Below are positions 1 through 8,552 of a stretch of DNA of 64,000 nucleotides, piece after piece. Position numbers and translations under genes: made by a program. The DNA is taken from the NCBI RefSeq assembly GCF_900142605.1, contig NZ_FRBL01000009.1, positions 62,001 to 126,000 on the forward strand. Direction: 5' to 3'. This stretch comes from Chitinophaga jiangningensis. Its GTDB lineage: Bacteria; Bacteroidota; Bacteroidia; Chitinophagales; Chitinophagaceae. A model generated the notes under the pieces. It was not told the DNA's origin. It worked only from the letters and a program-made list of their open reading frames with translations, and made no database searches. Position 1 is the first letter of the stretch, and each line of letters opens with the position of its first letter.

Positions 1-336
1 GGTCATGGCAGGCACCTCCTTTTCGTCCAGCGACGGAAATCGTATATCCGTCAGGTTAAGGGCATTAAAATAAGCAGTGCGGGTATCCTTGTTCACTTCA
101 GTACCGGCGGTAAAGGAAGCAATACCAGCCTGTTGCCTGCCGTTGGAAGGCGTCAGTGAAAATGCCATGCGGCCTTTGAGGGTACGATAGTTATCCCAGG
201 AGTCGATCTGCGGCTGGTAATATACCAGGGTAGCCCCATCTTTTGTGACCTGGCGCGGCCAGCCGAAATCCTGCGCCACTGCACTAAAGGTGACTGTAAA
301 AACGAAAACAGCAATTAAGCACAATAGCTTATTCAT
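1..336 (-). CDS. Secreted hypothetical protein, N-terminal part
   Basis: Reading frame that begins with ATG at 336 and runs off the left edge, giving 112 codons without a stop. The first ~20 residues are a signal peptide (MNKLLCLIAVFVFTVTFSAV, then AQ). The mature part starts DFGWPRQVTKDGATLVYYQP and continues with a 'LKGRMAFSLTP' stretch. From memory, similar openings occur in large secreted or surface proteins of Bacteroidota and proteobacteria annotated as carbohydrate-binding or autotransporter-like. No catalytic motif is visible in this fragment. Function is therefore left open; the gene itself is well supported by its intact frame and signal peptide. Confidence 0.75.
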   Translation of the reverse strand, partial: MNKLLCLIAVFVFTVTFSAVAQDFGWPRQVTKDGATLVYYQPQIDSWDNYRTLKGRMAFSLTPSNGRQQAGIASFTAGTEVNKDTRTAYFNALNLTDIRFPSLDEKEVPAMT

Positions 337-556
337 ATTCTGATTTTTGCGTGTGGAATAAGTGAATGATGAATGATGGATTGCTGAATTTGGATAGGCC
401 AGGTGGATTGATAGTAATAACAACATGGAAGCCTGCAATGTTGCCTTACCGGTATCAGAAATCGTCAAACGCTGAATCCGCTTATATTTCAGCGTATAAA
501 CCGGCATGTATTTTTCAGTATTTTCTGGAAATTTTAACCGCATAAAATATCCAGAC

Positions 557-799
557 ATGAAAGTTCCCAAGTTTTTATTATTGGCTGCCGTAGCAGCGCT
601 GGGTTTTACCGCTTGTGGTAATAACAACCGTTCCGGCAACCAGGAAACCAATGACACCACCTCCACGATGATAGACAGTGGAGGACTTACCCCTGATACG
701 GCACCTGCGGCGCAGCTGCCTCCGGGGGCACCTAATCCGGGTGAAGATAGCGCGCGGTATGGCACCGGCACCGGAGATACTTCAAAAAACAACCGATAA
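557..799 (+). CDS. Small lipoprotein, 80 residues
   Basis: ATG at 557 gives a short lipoprotein signal peptide (MKVPKFLLLAAVAALGFTAC) with the lipidated cysteine at residue 20. The frame is open further upstream to 506, but those residues do not look like part of a signal sequence, so 557 is chosen. The mature part is low-complexity and rich in Asn, Thr, Asp, Pro and Gly, with no fold or motif I recognise. Such proteins are usually surface or periplasmic lipoproteins anchored by the acylated Cys. A strong hairpin follows the stop, so it is probably a one-gene unit. Confidence 0.7.
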   Translation: MKVPKFLLLAAVAALGFTACGNNNRSGNQETNDTTSTMIDSGGLTPDTAPAAQLPPGAPNPGEDSARYGTGTGDTSKNNR

Positions 800-813
800 C
801 AACAGGTTATCTT

Positions 814-852
814 CCTGATTTTCACCCTGCCACAGGCAGGGCGAAAATCAGG
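814..852. terminator. Hairpin after the small lipoprotein gene
   Basis: Arms 814-831 and 835-852 are complementary over 18 bases with one G-T type mismatch and enclose a three-base ACA loop. It sits 15 bases after the lipoprotein stop. There is no clear U-tract, so termination is inferred from position and stem strength. Confidence 0.5.
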
Positions 853-963
853 GTATAAGAATATGTCAACTTAATTACCCCATTTGTAGCAACCACTCCT
901 CATATTCCTCTGGAATTTTCCGATTTTTTCTTACCTTGATCGGTGACAATTTCTAAACTATTT

Positions 964-2892
964 ATGAAGCGGATATTAACGATTGCCCTTTCGCTGGGTA
1001 TTGCCGCTGGTGCGAGTGCACAGCAAACACAGAAGCCACCGTTGCATGGTAAAAATTGGATGGCTGTTACCGGCAAACCGCTCGCAGCTACCGCGGGCGC
1101 TATGATATTTCAGCAAAACGGGAATGCGGTGGATGCTGCCTGCGCTATGCTGGCGGCCACCTGCACGATGTGGGACGTATTGAGTTGGGGAGGAGAAACG
1201 CAGGCCCTCATCTATAATCCAAAAACCGGTAAGGTTATCGCCATCAACGCCCTGGGCGTGGCTCCTACCGGCGCTACACCGGAATTTTACAAAGGCAAAG
1301 ACTACGATTTTCCACCGGAATACGGACCACTGGCAGCAGTGACGCCAGGCACCGTTGGCGGACTTTGCTATATGCTCGCCAACTACGGTACCATGAGCCT
1401 GAAGGAAGTGCTGGCACCCGCTATGGATATGGCCGCCGGCTATCCCATAGATGCCCAAACCGCCAACCAGATGGAACGCGGCAAGAAATACATCAACCAG
1501 TGGCCCTACAGCAAAGCTGTTTTCCTTACCCACCCCGGCGCTACACGTGAAGCACCGGAAGCAGGGGAAATATTTGTGCAGAAAGACCTGTTGACTACCT
1601 TGCAGAAACTGGTAGCCGCGGAGCAGGATGCGCTGGCTAAAAAGAAGAGTCGCAAAGAGGCGATCATGGCGGCTTACGACCGCTTTTATAAAGGCGACAT
1701 AGCCAAAGAATTTGTGCGTGGCTGCCAGGAACAGGGCGGGCTCATCACCCTGCAGGACCTCGCCAACTGGAAGCCGGTGGAAGAAGAGCCTCTCCACGTA
1801 AATTATAAAGGCATCGAAGTGTATAAGCTCAAAGAATGGACGCAAGGCCCCATGCTCCTGCAAAGCCTGAACATCCTGGAGAATTTTGACCTGAAAGCGA
1901 TGGGCTACAACTCCCCTTCGTATATCCATACGATTTACCAAACTATGAACCTCACTTTTGCTGACCGTGATTTTTATTACGGCGATCCTGCCTTCAATAA
2001 AAACCCGGCCATCGCGGGTTTGCTGAATAAGGACTATGCAAAAGCAAGGGCAAAGCAGATCAATCCTTCGCAGAACGACGCGGCAGCAGGCCCCGGCGAT
2101 CCGTATCCATATATCGGTAAAACCAATCCCTACCTCCATTTCCTGGAAGAGAGGTCAGCCTTTATGGATACTACCAATGGCCGCAAGCCAGGTGGTTTTG
2201 TTCCCAAGCATGACGCAACGTTCCTGCCAACAGCTTCACCAGAACAGTTGTATGCCGCCAACGATATCGACAGCACCTATATGGACCGCCTCTGGCGCGG
2301 CACTACCAGCGTGGAAGCTGCCGATAAAGATGGTTGGGTAGTGAGCATCACACCCAGTGGTGGCTGGCTGCCTGCCTGCATTGCAGGAAAAACAGGTGTG
2401 GGTATGAGTCAGCGCGCACAAAGCTTTGTACTCGACTCCGCCATCTGTCCGTTTAACGTAATTGCGCCCGGCAAACGCCCGCGTGTAACACTCACACCCA
2501 GCATGGCCCTGAAAGACGGAAAACCTTTCCTCTGCTTCGGGGTACAGGGCGGTGATACGCAGGATCAGAACCTGTTACAGTTTTTCCTGAACGTAGTGGA
2601 ATTTGGTATGACGGTGCAACAGGCCACAGAAGCGGCTAACATCAATACCAACCAATTGTGGTTGTCGCTCGGTGGTACCACTGTAAAAGACAGACAGCCA
2701 CGTCCCGGAAGTATATTACTCAACAGCAACACCCCGGAAAAAACCAGGCAGCAGCTGCAGCAGATGGGCTACCACCTGAGCTTTGGAGACCGCACCAGCG
2801 GACCTATAAATGCGATTTTCCTGGATCGGGCACATAATAGTTTATGGGGAGGCAGCAGCAACCATGGGGAAGACTATGGTATAGGCTGGTAG
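964..2892 (+). CDS. Gamma-glutamyltransferase family protein, secreted
   Basis: A 642-residue protein of the gamma-glutamyltransferase (Ntn-hydrolase) family. These are made as a precursor that cleaves itself before a threonine, and they act on glutathione or other gamma-glutamyl compounds in the periplasm or outside the cell. The frame is open from GTG 943, but ATG 964 begins a good signal peptide (MKRILTIALSLGIAAGASAQ). The N-terminal half carries the family pattern GNAVDAACAML and a TPGTVGGL segment. The likely nucleophile is the first Thr of GTTSVEAADKDG, near residue 447 of the chosen form. Most family members read TTHxSVxD there, so this site is shorter and lacks the His. Substrate cannot be told from sequence. 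A hairpin follows the stop. Confidence 0.88.
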   Translation: MKRILTIALSLGIAAGASAQQTQKPPLHGKNWMAVTGKPLAATAGAMIFQQNGNAVDAACAMLAATCTMWDVLSWGGETQALIYNPKTGKVIAINALGVAPTGATPEFYKGKDYDFPPEYGPLAAVTPGTVGGLCYMLANYGTMSLKEVLAPAMDMAAGYPIDAQTANQMERGKKYINQWPYSKAVFLTHPGATREAPEAGEIFVQKDLLTTLQKLVAAEQDALAKKKSRKEAIMAAYDRFYKGDIAKEFVRGCQEQGGLITLQDLANWKPVEEEPLHVNYKGIEVYKLKEWTQGPMLLQSLNILENFDLKAMGYNSPSYIHTIYQTMNLTFADRDFYYGDPAFNKNPAIAGLLNKDYAKARAKQINPSQNDAAAGPGDPYPYIGKTNPYLHFLEERSAFMDTTNGRKPGGFVPKHDATFLPTASPEQLYAANDIDSTYMDRLWRGTTSVEAADKDGWVVSITPSGGWLPACIAGKTGVGMSQRAQSFVLDSAICPFNVIAPGKRPRVTLTPSMALKDGKPFLCFGVQGGDTQDQNLLQFFLNVVEFGMTVQQATEAANINTNQLWLSLGGTTVKDRQPRPGSILLNSNTPEKTRQQLQQMGYHLSFGDRTSGPINAIFLDRAHNSLWGGSSNHGEDYGIGW

Positions 2893-2900
2893 CAGATCAT

Positions 2901-2935
2901 CTTTGTGAGGATGTCATAAGGGCATCCTCACAAAG
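2901..2935. terminator. Hairpin after gamma-glutamyltransferase gene
   Basis: Perfect 13-base arms CTTTGTGAGGATG (2901-2913) and CATCCTCACAAAG (2923-2935) with a nine-base loop, directly after the stop at 2892. There is no U-run on the plus strand. Confidence 0.55.
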
Positions 2936-3055
2936 AGATGACCCACCTGCGCTTCTTCAAACATTTTCAGCCCCCTCGCTGTTAATAGAAAAAATCCTTT
3001 TCCCGGGCAAAACAAAAGCAATTTTCATAGCAGTTCATTCACTAAAAACTACTGT

Positions 3056-3841
3056 ATGAAAAAATTGCTATTCCTGTTACTGATAGGAGTTTCCACACAA
3101 GTAGCTGCCCAGCAGCAGCTCAGCGAAGAAGAAATGCAAAAGGCCAATAACCCGCTGGCCAATGCCAAAGCCCTGAACTTCCAGAACTATTACGTTCCTA
3201 ATATTTACGAAAGCTCGGACCTGAGAGCCAACACCTTTCTCGTGCGTTTTGCCGTACCACTCGCCAATGGTAAAATCCTCACACGCTTTACCATGCCGGT
3301 AAATACCGTGCCTACCGGTGCAGATGCATCCGGTGTAAAATACGCTTCAGGCCTGGGAGATCTGAACTTTTTTGCAACGTATACCTTTTCCAAGCCCACC
3401 TCCAAACTGTTGATTGGTGCGGGCCCACAGGTTAGTATTCCTACGGCAAATAATTATTACACCGGTAGCGGCAAATGGCAGTTAGGCGGTGCCATCATTA
3501 TATTCAGTACAGCCTCACCTACCCTGCAACTAGGCTCACTCATTACCTATCAGGCCTCCATTGCCGGGCAGGAAGACCGATCTGAAGTTTCCAGCCTGCA
3601 AATGCAACCCTTTGTGCTCCTGCAATTAGGTAAAGGAACCTACTTACGCTCCACTGCATTGTGGAACTTTAACCTTGAAACAGATGTCTATAATATTCCT
3701 TTAGGTGTAGGTATTGGACAAGTAGTGAAAGCTGGTAAAACAGTTTTTAATTTATTTCTCGAACCTCAGTTTACCGTGGCGCATTATGGTACAGGACAAC
3801 CTTCGATCCAGTTGTTTTCAGGGATCAACCTGCAGTTTTAA
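3056..3841 (+). CDS. Outer-membrane beta-barrel protein, phenol-degradation MetA-like
   Basis: 261 residues with a clear signal peptide (MKKLLFLLLIGVSTQVAAQ). The rest is a series of alternating hydrophobic/polar strands separated by turns, ending in an aromatic (INLQF), as expected for an outer-membrane barrel. The overall pattern (parameters read out as strands, 'GLGDLNFFATYTF', 'IGAGPQVSIPTA') resembles the barrel family named after phenol-degradation protein MetA, whose members may import hydrophobic compounds. The assignment is by pattern only. It lies 163 bp after the gamma-glutamyltransferase stop with a hairpin in between, so it is probably transcribed on its own. Confidence 0.7.
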   Translation: MKKLLFLLLIGVSTQVAAQQQLSEEEMQKANNPLANAKALNFQNYYVPNIYESSDLRANTFLVRFAVPLANGKILTRFTMPVNTVPTGADASGVKYASGLGDLNFFATYTFSKPTSKLLIGAGPQVSIPTANNYYTGSGKWQLGGAIIIFSTASPTLQLGSLITYQASIAGQEDRSEVSSLQMQPFVLLQLGKGTYLRSTALWNFNLETDVYNIPLGVGIGQVVKAGKTVFNLFLEPQFTVAHYGTGQPSIQLFSGINLQF

Positions 3842-3885
3842 CGGCTGGGCATTGCAAGGCATAACTTACATCTCCCGAAAAAAAA

Positions 3886-6498
3886 TTACCAGGTAGCCTC
3901 ATTACGTTTCATTTTTGCCAATACGGCTTCATAATTTTTCCGGTCCGCTTCGGGCGCCAGTGTGAGCGCCCGTTCCTGTATGGTGATTGCTTCCTGCTTT
4001 CTGCCGGCTTTGTACAGCAGGTTAGCGCGGGTAAATAACAATGACGAGCGCTCTCCCTGCTTGAGCGACAGCTGCGACCATCCGGAAGCCGTCATCAGCA
4101 GCGAGGTATCGGTATACCGGTAAAATACGGTGATAGCGTACCGGTTCAATTCCTCGGGCGACAATGAAGCCGCATATTTGCCGATATATTGCGTTACGCA
4201 GGGGGCAAATTTATCCCACTCTTTGTTGTTATAGTGGTATAATGTTTTTGCCCGCATATAAATCTCTTCTCCCGCAGGCCCGTACTGCTTGGTACGGGTA
4301 AACATATTGTTCCAGTCGGGGTAAAGCTTAGTGCTGCTGATTTCCGGGCTGATTTCATCATTGTAAATAATCGTCATCAGCTTCTGATCTGCCTGGCGGG
4401 TGCCCATGTTTTTATTGGCAGCGTCCTTGTATTTCCGGATGAACTCAAAGCCTTTATCCTTCACACTATTAGTCATGTTGAAAATAAAAATCCATTCCGA
4501 CCTCGTGAAAGGCGGCTTCATGTATTTATAATAATCTGTCGCAATCAATTGCGCATTGGTAAGGTCGTTGAGTCGCACCGCCATCAGGGCCAGATCTTTC
4601 AGGAAGAGTGAATCTTTTTTCCCTTTACGATAGGTTTCCAGCAGGCCGGCGTAGCGGTTATCCGGATTAGTGGTATCCATATCACGAATTTTGAAATCCG
4701 CTGCCAGTGCGGAGGTAGCCGGAATAATCCGACTATGGATCGCGCGGATTTTTTCCACCGGAATTTTAATTATTTCTCTGTCATAGGTCATCAGTCCGTT
4801 CTCTTCTATTTCCACATCAAAAGGTTCCGTATAGATGGAGCCACTGAGGCCTTCTTCTTCATAAATTTTGAGGTGCTTCATCATGAATTCATACTTTTCA
4901 GCGAATTGTGCCGGCGGTACAGAAACATACCCCCATCCTTCTGATCCATTCCACTGGTGATTTAGGACGCGCACCTGTACCCCACCCCATTCGCCCAGTA
5001 CGCGGGCTTTTCCAGGCATGGCCGGCGCAATACCCGGCCCCGGATAATCGTGGATATCAGTGAGGTCGCTGGATTTCCAGCGATCATTGGGATTGGTGAC
5101 TGCGCGGCGATCGTAGTTTTCGCCGGAGTGACCGTTGATAATGCGACTCGGGTCCGTTGTTTTCATCCATTCTGTAAGTCGCTCCTGATCGAACTTTGCC
5201 CAGCCTTCATTAAACAGCACCCAGCACACTATGCTGGGATAATTATGCAGGAGGGCCAGGTTTTCCTTGTTTTCTTTTTCGAAGATGAGTCGCGCCGCGG
5301 GCGATTCATTAGCGCAGGTAACCATATCCTGCCATACGAGCATACCGAGTTTATCGCAGTGGTAGTACCAGCGTGCGGGTTCAATTTTAATATGTTTGCG
5401 GATGGTGTTAAATCCCATGGACTTGATGGCCAGGATATCGAAGCGCAGGGCTTCATCGGTGGGTGCGGTATAGAGTCCGTCCGGCCAGAATCCCTGGTCC
5501 AGCACGCCGAGGTTATAGGTATATATTCCGTTCAGGAAAATTCGTTCCTGTCCTTTTTCATCTTTTTGTATGGAGATGGTACGGATGCCGGTGTAGGAGG
5601 TAACGGAATCGAGCAGTTGCCCGTCCTGGTAGAGTTTGATGGAGAGGTCGTACAGGAAGGGATCGTCGGGGCTCCACTGATGTGCGTTGGGGATGCTGAG
5701 CAGCAGGGGTTCTCCTGCTTTACCTTTGGCGGAGGCTACGGGTGTGCCGCCGGTAAGGGCTACTACTTCTGTTGTCAGATGTTCATTATTATTTGTGCTA
5801 ACGGCAACGGTTACACTATTTTGTGCCGGTGTGATTTTGAGGTCATCAATATATTTTTCCGGCACGGCTTCGAGCCACACGGTTTGCCAGATGCCGCTGG
5901 TGGAGGTATACATGATGCCGCGTGGCTGCAGCACTTGTTTACCGCGGGGGTTGTTGCCCTGGTCGGACGGGTCCCACACGCCTACCACGAGGTGGTTATC
6001 ACCCGGTTTAAAATGGGCGGTGATATCGATGGTAAAGGCCTGGTATCCGCCTTCATGGTCGCCTATTTTTTTTCCGTTGAGATATACGGTTGCCTGCCAG
6101 TCCACGGCTCCGAAATGCAGGAGGTAGCGGGTGGCCGTTTCTGTTGCCGGTTTTTTGATAGTGCGGCTATACCATAGTTTCTGCTCTGGTGTCAGCGATT
6201 TCTTCACCCCTGAGAGGGCGGATTCCAGTGGGTAGGGCACTAATATTTTCCCTTTATAGGTGGTGGGTGCGGCGGCATCTTTGGCGGTGATGGCGTAATC
6301 CCAGAGGCCATTGAGGTTTTGCCATTGTGGGCGTACCATTTGTGGCCTGGGATATTCCGGCAATGCATTTTGCGGGGATACGGCGGCTGTCCATCGGGTG
6401 GTAACGGGGATGGACTGTGCTTTCCAGGCTGACTGTGCACAGGCCGTGTTGGCCAGGCTACAGGAGGATACGACAATAGAGAGGATCAATAATTTCAT
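3886..6498 (-). CDS. Glycoside hydrolase family 2 protein with helical C-terminal extension
   Basis: 870 residues. The family cleaves beta-galactosides, glucuronides, mannosides and related sugars. After a signal peptide (MKLLILSIVVSSCSLANTACAQ) come the sugar-binding jelly-roll domain, an immunoglobulin-like domain and a TIM barrel. The probable acid/base is Glu in FNEGW near residue 431. The likely nucleophile is Glu in GEWGG near residue 503, followed by IYTEPFDVE on the next strand. Residues from about 585 to the end form a mostly helical, TPR-like region that is not part of the core enzyme. The frame is open to 6606, but that part lies inside an inverted-repeat element and gives no signal peptide. 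ATG at 6504 (two codons earlier) is also possible. Substrate is not predictable. Confidence 0.88.
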   Translation of the reverse strand: MKLLILSIVVSSCSLANTACAQSAWKAQSIPVTTRWTAAVSPQNALPEYPRPQMVRPQWQNLNGLWDYAITAKDAAAPTTYKGKILVPYPLESALSGVKKSLTPEQKLWYSRTIKKPATETATRYLLHFGAVDWQATVYLNGKKIGDHEGGYQAFTIDITAHFKPGDNHLVVGVWDPSDQGNNPRGKQVLQPRGIMYTSTSGIWQTVWLEAVPEKYIDDLKITPAQNSVTVAVSTNNNEHLTTEVVALTGGTPVASAKGKAGEPLLLSIPNAHQWSPDDPFLYDLSIKLYQDGQLLDSVTSYTGIRTISIQKDEKGQERIFLNGIYTYNLGVLDQGFWPDGLYTAPTDEALRFDILAIKSMGFNTIRKHIKIEPARWYYHCDKLGMLVWQDMVTCANESPAARLIFEKENKENLALLHNYPSIVCWVLFNEGWAKFDQERLTEWMKTTDPSRIINGHSGENYDRRAVTNPNDRWKSSDLTDIHDYPGPGIAPAMPGKARVLGEWGGVQVRVLNHQWNGSEGWGYVSVPPAQFAEKYEFMMKHLKIYEEEGLSGSIYTEPFDVEIEENGLMTYDREIIKIPVEKIRAIHSRIIPATSALAADFKIRDMDTTNPDNRYAGLLETYRKGKKDSLFLKDLALMAVRLNDLTNAQLIATDYYKYMKPPFTRSEWIFIFNMTNSVKDKGFEFIRKYKDAANKNMGTRQADQKLMTIIYNDEISPEISSTKLYPDWNNMFTRTKQYGPAGEEIYMRAKTLYHYNNKEWDKFAPCVTQYIGKYAASLSPEELNRYAITVFYRYTDTSLLMTASGWSQLSLKQGERSSLLFTRANLLYKAGRKQEAITIQERALTLAPEADRKNYEAVLAKMKRNEATW

Positions 6499-6827
6499 CT
6501 GCATAGTTAAATGGCTTTTGAGTAGTAAGGGAATCGAAAGCACGAGGGTCGGGACAGCGCCGGGGATGGGGTTGCCGGGGATGAATAAAAAAAGAGGTTG
6601 TATCAAAAGTAACGATCTGATGTACTCCCCCTTTTCTATCCATTGGCCGTGCGATCAGCTCAGCTTATGAAATGATGCACAGGCATCATCCGGATAGGTG
6701 CCGCGTGGTTACGCGGGGGTGTGTACTGCCAGATAAATTACTTTTGATACAACCTCACTCGTTGAAGGAGATATGTAGATTGTAGTTGCTCTCTAGTGAC
6801 CACAGGTCACAAGACTCTTTAGTAATA
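6499..6827. other. Intergenic region between GH2 gene and ECF sigma gene
   Basis: About 330 bases with no supported gene. It holds the inverted-repeat element at 6594-6756 and short flanks. The GH2 promoter must lie in or beyond this element. No TAnnTTTG box was recognised. Confidence 0.6.
6594..6756. repeat. 163-bp inverted-repeat element with nested hairpins, MITE-like
   Basis: The ends are a perfect 19-base inverted repeat, GAGGTTGTATCAAAAGTAA at 6594-6612 and its reverse complement at 6738-6756. Pairing continues imperfectly inwards (ATCTG, GTAC and CCCCC blocks shared), making arms of about 43 bases. Two perfect hairpins lie inside: ATGATGC-ACAG-GCATCAT (6672-6689) and CCGCGT-GGTT-ACGCGG (6701-6716). 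No open frame or transposase is present. The terminal sequence reminds me of insertion-sequence ends in Bacteroidota, suggesting a miniature element. I see no target-site duplication. It occupies the leader of the downstream GH2 gene, so it could also be a folded 5' RNA. Confidence 0.7.
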
Positions 6828-7394
6828 TCAGCTATAGTGGTGTTTTAGCTTCTTACGCATGATACGCATACAGGTATGCATATGATTTTTGATGGTTTGT
6901 GCGGACAGGTGGTTGTTAGCCATGATTTCCCTGCTGGAAAGATCGTGCAGGTAACGTTGCTCAAACACTTTACGTTGTTTGGGCGGGATGCACTTCATTG
7001 CTTTGAGGATGCCGGAATATATTTCCTTGTCCTCTATTCCACGTTGCCGCATACCAGCCATTCTTTCATCTTCATAGTCCGGAATGGGTTGTTCCATTCT
7101 TTTCTTTTCTTTCTTGATGGCGTCATATGCTTTACGCTTCACGCAAACTACGAGGTAGCCTTTGAGGTTAATGGGTACGGGCAGATTGGCTCTTTTATTC
7201 CAGATGGTGATAAAAGTATTCTGCACCACATCTTCTGCCAGACATCTGTCGTGCAGAATCCCATTCGCGAGCGTAATTAATTGTTTGTAATGTGCGTTGT
7301 ACAGTTCTTTGATGGCAGCTTCCCGGTTACATTGAAAAAAATCTGCCAGGTGGTCATTCGATGCTTGGTTGAATAATTTGTACTGGTTTGCCAT
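6828..7394 (-). CDS. ECF-type RNA polymerase sigma-70 factor
   Basis: 188 residues with the two expected sigma domains. Region 2 lies around residues 25-90 (YKQLITLANGILHDRCLAEDVVQNTF). Region 4 is near the C-terminus, with a helix-turn-helix (LSSREIMANNHLSAQTIKNH). It would direct RNA polymerase to a small set of promoters. ECF factors in Bacteroidota usually sit next to a FecR anti-sigma gene, but none is adjacent here; the neighbours are the GH2 gene downstream and a thioredoxin-like gene upstream. Its trigger and targets are therefore unknown. A complex inverted repeat lies just upstream of the start. ATG at 7394 is the only sensible start. Confidence 0.9.
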   Translation of the reverse strand: MANQYKLFNQASNDHLADFFQCNREAAIKELYNAHYKQLITLANGILHDRCLAEDVVQNTFITIWNKRANLPVPINLKGYLVVCVKRKAYDAIKKEKKRMEQPIPDYEDERMAGMRQRGIEDKEIYSGILKAMKCIPPKQRKVFEQRYLHDLSSREIMANNHLSAQTIKNHMHTCMRIMRKKLKHHYS

Positions 7395-7463
7395 TGCGGA
7401 GGTTTTGGATAAGGTTACCCCTAACTCTTACCTTCCTGGAAAACCTGTTTAAAAACCGGTCAT

Positions 7464-7518
7464 GTATCACCAACGCAGTAACATTCTTTCGAATGGTCCC
7501 CAACTGCGTTGGTAATAC
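7464..7518. repeat. Nested inverted repeat upstream of ECF sigma gene
   Basis: Outer arms 7464-7479 and 7503-7518 pair over 16 bases with one mismatch (core ACCAACGCAGT / ACTGCGTTGGT). Inside the loop is a second hairpin, CATTC-TTTC-GAATG. It lies between the stop of the thioredoxin-like gene and the start of the sigma gene, both on the minus strand. It could be a terminator, attenuator or operator. No U-run follows on the minus strand. Confidence 0.55.
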
Positions 7519-7613
7519 AAGTATCGAATTATTTTTCCGAACTGCGAAGCAAAAAATTGTTAATCAATTGTGAATCCGGAATCGTAAAGTAATGATTAAC
7601 AATTTCCCATTTG

Positions 7614-8117
7614 TTAATTTTCGGCAGCCACTTCCCTGAGCTTTTTCGTTTCGGTAACACCGTTGAACGCCTGTTTGAGCACATGATGGCGGTTGTACAC
7701 AGCAATAAACGGCACTCCATGAATACCAAAGTATTTCAATATCGCATACCCCGTATCGATACCATAGGAGAAGTTTTGCTGGTATTTGTCCAGCTCAAAG
7801 TCTTTCGAGTACTGCTTTATCTCCTCAAAATTCGCATTCGTCACCACATACACATGCGTTTTGCCGAGGCTGTCTGACTTTTTCAGCAGCGCTTCCAGCT
7901 CTGCCTTACAGTAGGGGCAGGTGTAAGTGGTATAGAACACGATGGCAGGGTTACCGGAGGCGGTATCAATGGTACCGTAGGTACTGTCCGTTTTAAGGAA
8001 CGACCAGGGCTGCAGCTTCTCCCCTTCTTTGCCGGAAATAAACGGCGGCGGCGGTGGCGCATCGAAGCAACCGGTAAGGAATGCTATCAATGCAACCAGG
8101 GTGATTAATTTCTTCAT
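7614..8117 (-). CDS. Thioredoxin-fold lipoprotein with CPYC motif
   Basis: 167 residues. The signal peptide ends in a lipobox (LTGC, Cys17) followed by a proline run. The thioredoxin fold begins around residue 55 and carries the redox motif CPYC (TTYTCPYCKAEL). A later GVPF segment has the cis-proline typical of the fold. It should face the periplasm as a membrane-anchored thiol-disulfide protein, perhaps a reductase or a peroxide-linked thioredoxin. It is the last gene of a three-gene minus-strand operon, 9 bp after the DoxX/MauE-like gene. MauE-like proteins are known to partner periplasmic thioredoxin-like proteins, so a redox relay is a reasonable inference. Confidence 0.85.
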   Translation of the reverse strand: MKKLITLVALIAFLTGCFDAPPPPPFISGKEGEKLQPWSFLKTDSTYGTIDTASGNPAIVFYTTYTCPYCKAELEALLKKSDSLGKTHVYVVTNANFEEIKQYSKDFELDKYQQNFSYGIDTGYAILKYFGIHGVPFIAVYNRHHVLKQAFNGVTETKKLREVAAEN

Positions 8118-8126
8118 ATATCCTGT

Positions 8127-8552
8127 TTAAATGGCTACCTTATTGGTGGCTTGTTTTTCCCACACCAGGGCCAATCCGGCAGCAGCTGTTACAACAATAT
8201 TAAACACGAGGTGCTGCGGCCATGTCATCTGCTGCAATACCCCCCCGCAGTTGCAGGGCAGCTTGGAGGCAAATATCAGGTTAGCCGCGATGTAAACGGT
8301 GAATGCGATCATTAACCCAAAGGCCGCATACAATCCTTTGCGACGCAATGCCGGCACCAGCAACAGCACCGCTATCACCAGCTCCAGCGCAGGAAGGCCC
8401 CAGGCCAGTACGGACGATATCGGTTTCAATACCGGCGTATTCCCGATCGCAAAACGGAATACGTCATGTTCTCTGAATTTCATGATGCCGGTGTAAATAA
8501 ACAAGGCGGCAATCAGGAAGGCAACGATTTCTACAAACCAGTTTTTTTTCAT
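8127..8552 (-). CDS. DoxX/MauE-like integral membrane protein
   Basis: 141 residues with four predicted membrane helices, starting MKKNWFVEIVAFLIAALFIYTGIMKF. The 'YTGIMKF' opening and the four-helix layout fit the DoxX / MauE group of membrane proteins, which are associated with thiol redox chemistry in the envelope. A CNC pair (LPCNCGGVL, after helix 3) could be redox-active, as in the vitamin-K-epoxide-reductase-like relatives. Its start overlaps the stop of the upstream 746-residue gene by 4 bp, and the downstream thioredoxin-like lipoprotein follows by 9 bp, so the three are almost certainly co-transcribed and translationally coupled. Confidence 0.82.
   Translation of the reverse strand: MKKNWFVEIVAFLIAALFIYTGIMKFREHDVFRFAIGNTPVLKPISSVLAWGLPALELVIAVLLLVPALRRKGLYAAFGLMIAFTVYIAANLIFASKLPCNCGGVLQQMTWPQHLVFNIVVTAAAGLALVWEKQATNKVAI

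Noticed and set aside
976..2139. Long open frame on the minus strand inside the gamma-glutamyltransferase gene
   Set aside because: It is fully antisense to a gene with clear family motifs, has no signal or domain, and its composition is what reverse-reading of that gene gives.
5050..6177. 375-codon plus-strand frame opposite the GH2 gene
   Set aside because: It is the antisense shadow of a well-supported glycosidase with no protein-like features of its own.
6499..6606. Upstream extension of the GH2 frame
   Set aside because: It lies largely within or next to the inverted-repeat element and would hide the signal peptide behind 36 unrelated residues.
6828..7394. ECF sigma gene considered as part of a SusCD system
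   Set aside because: No FecR or SusC/SusD gene is adjacent, so no partner can be named.
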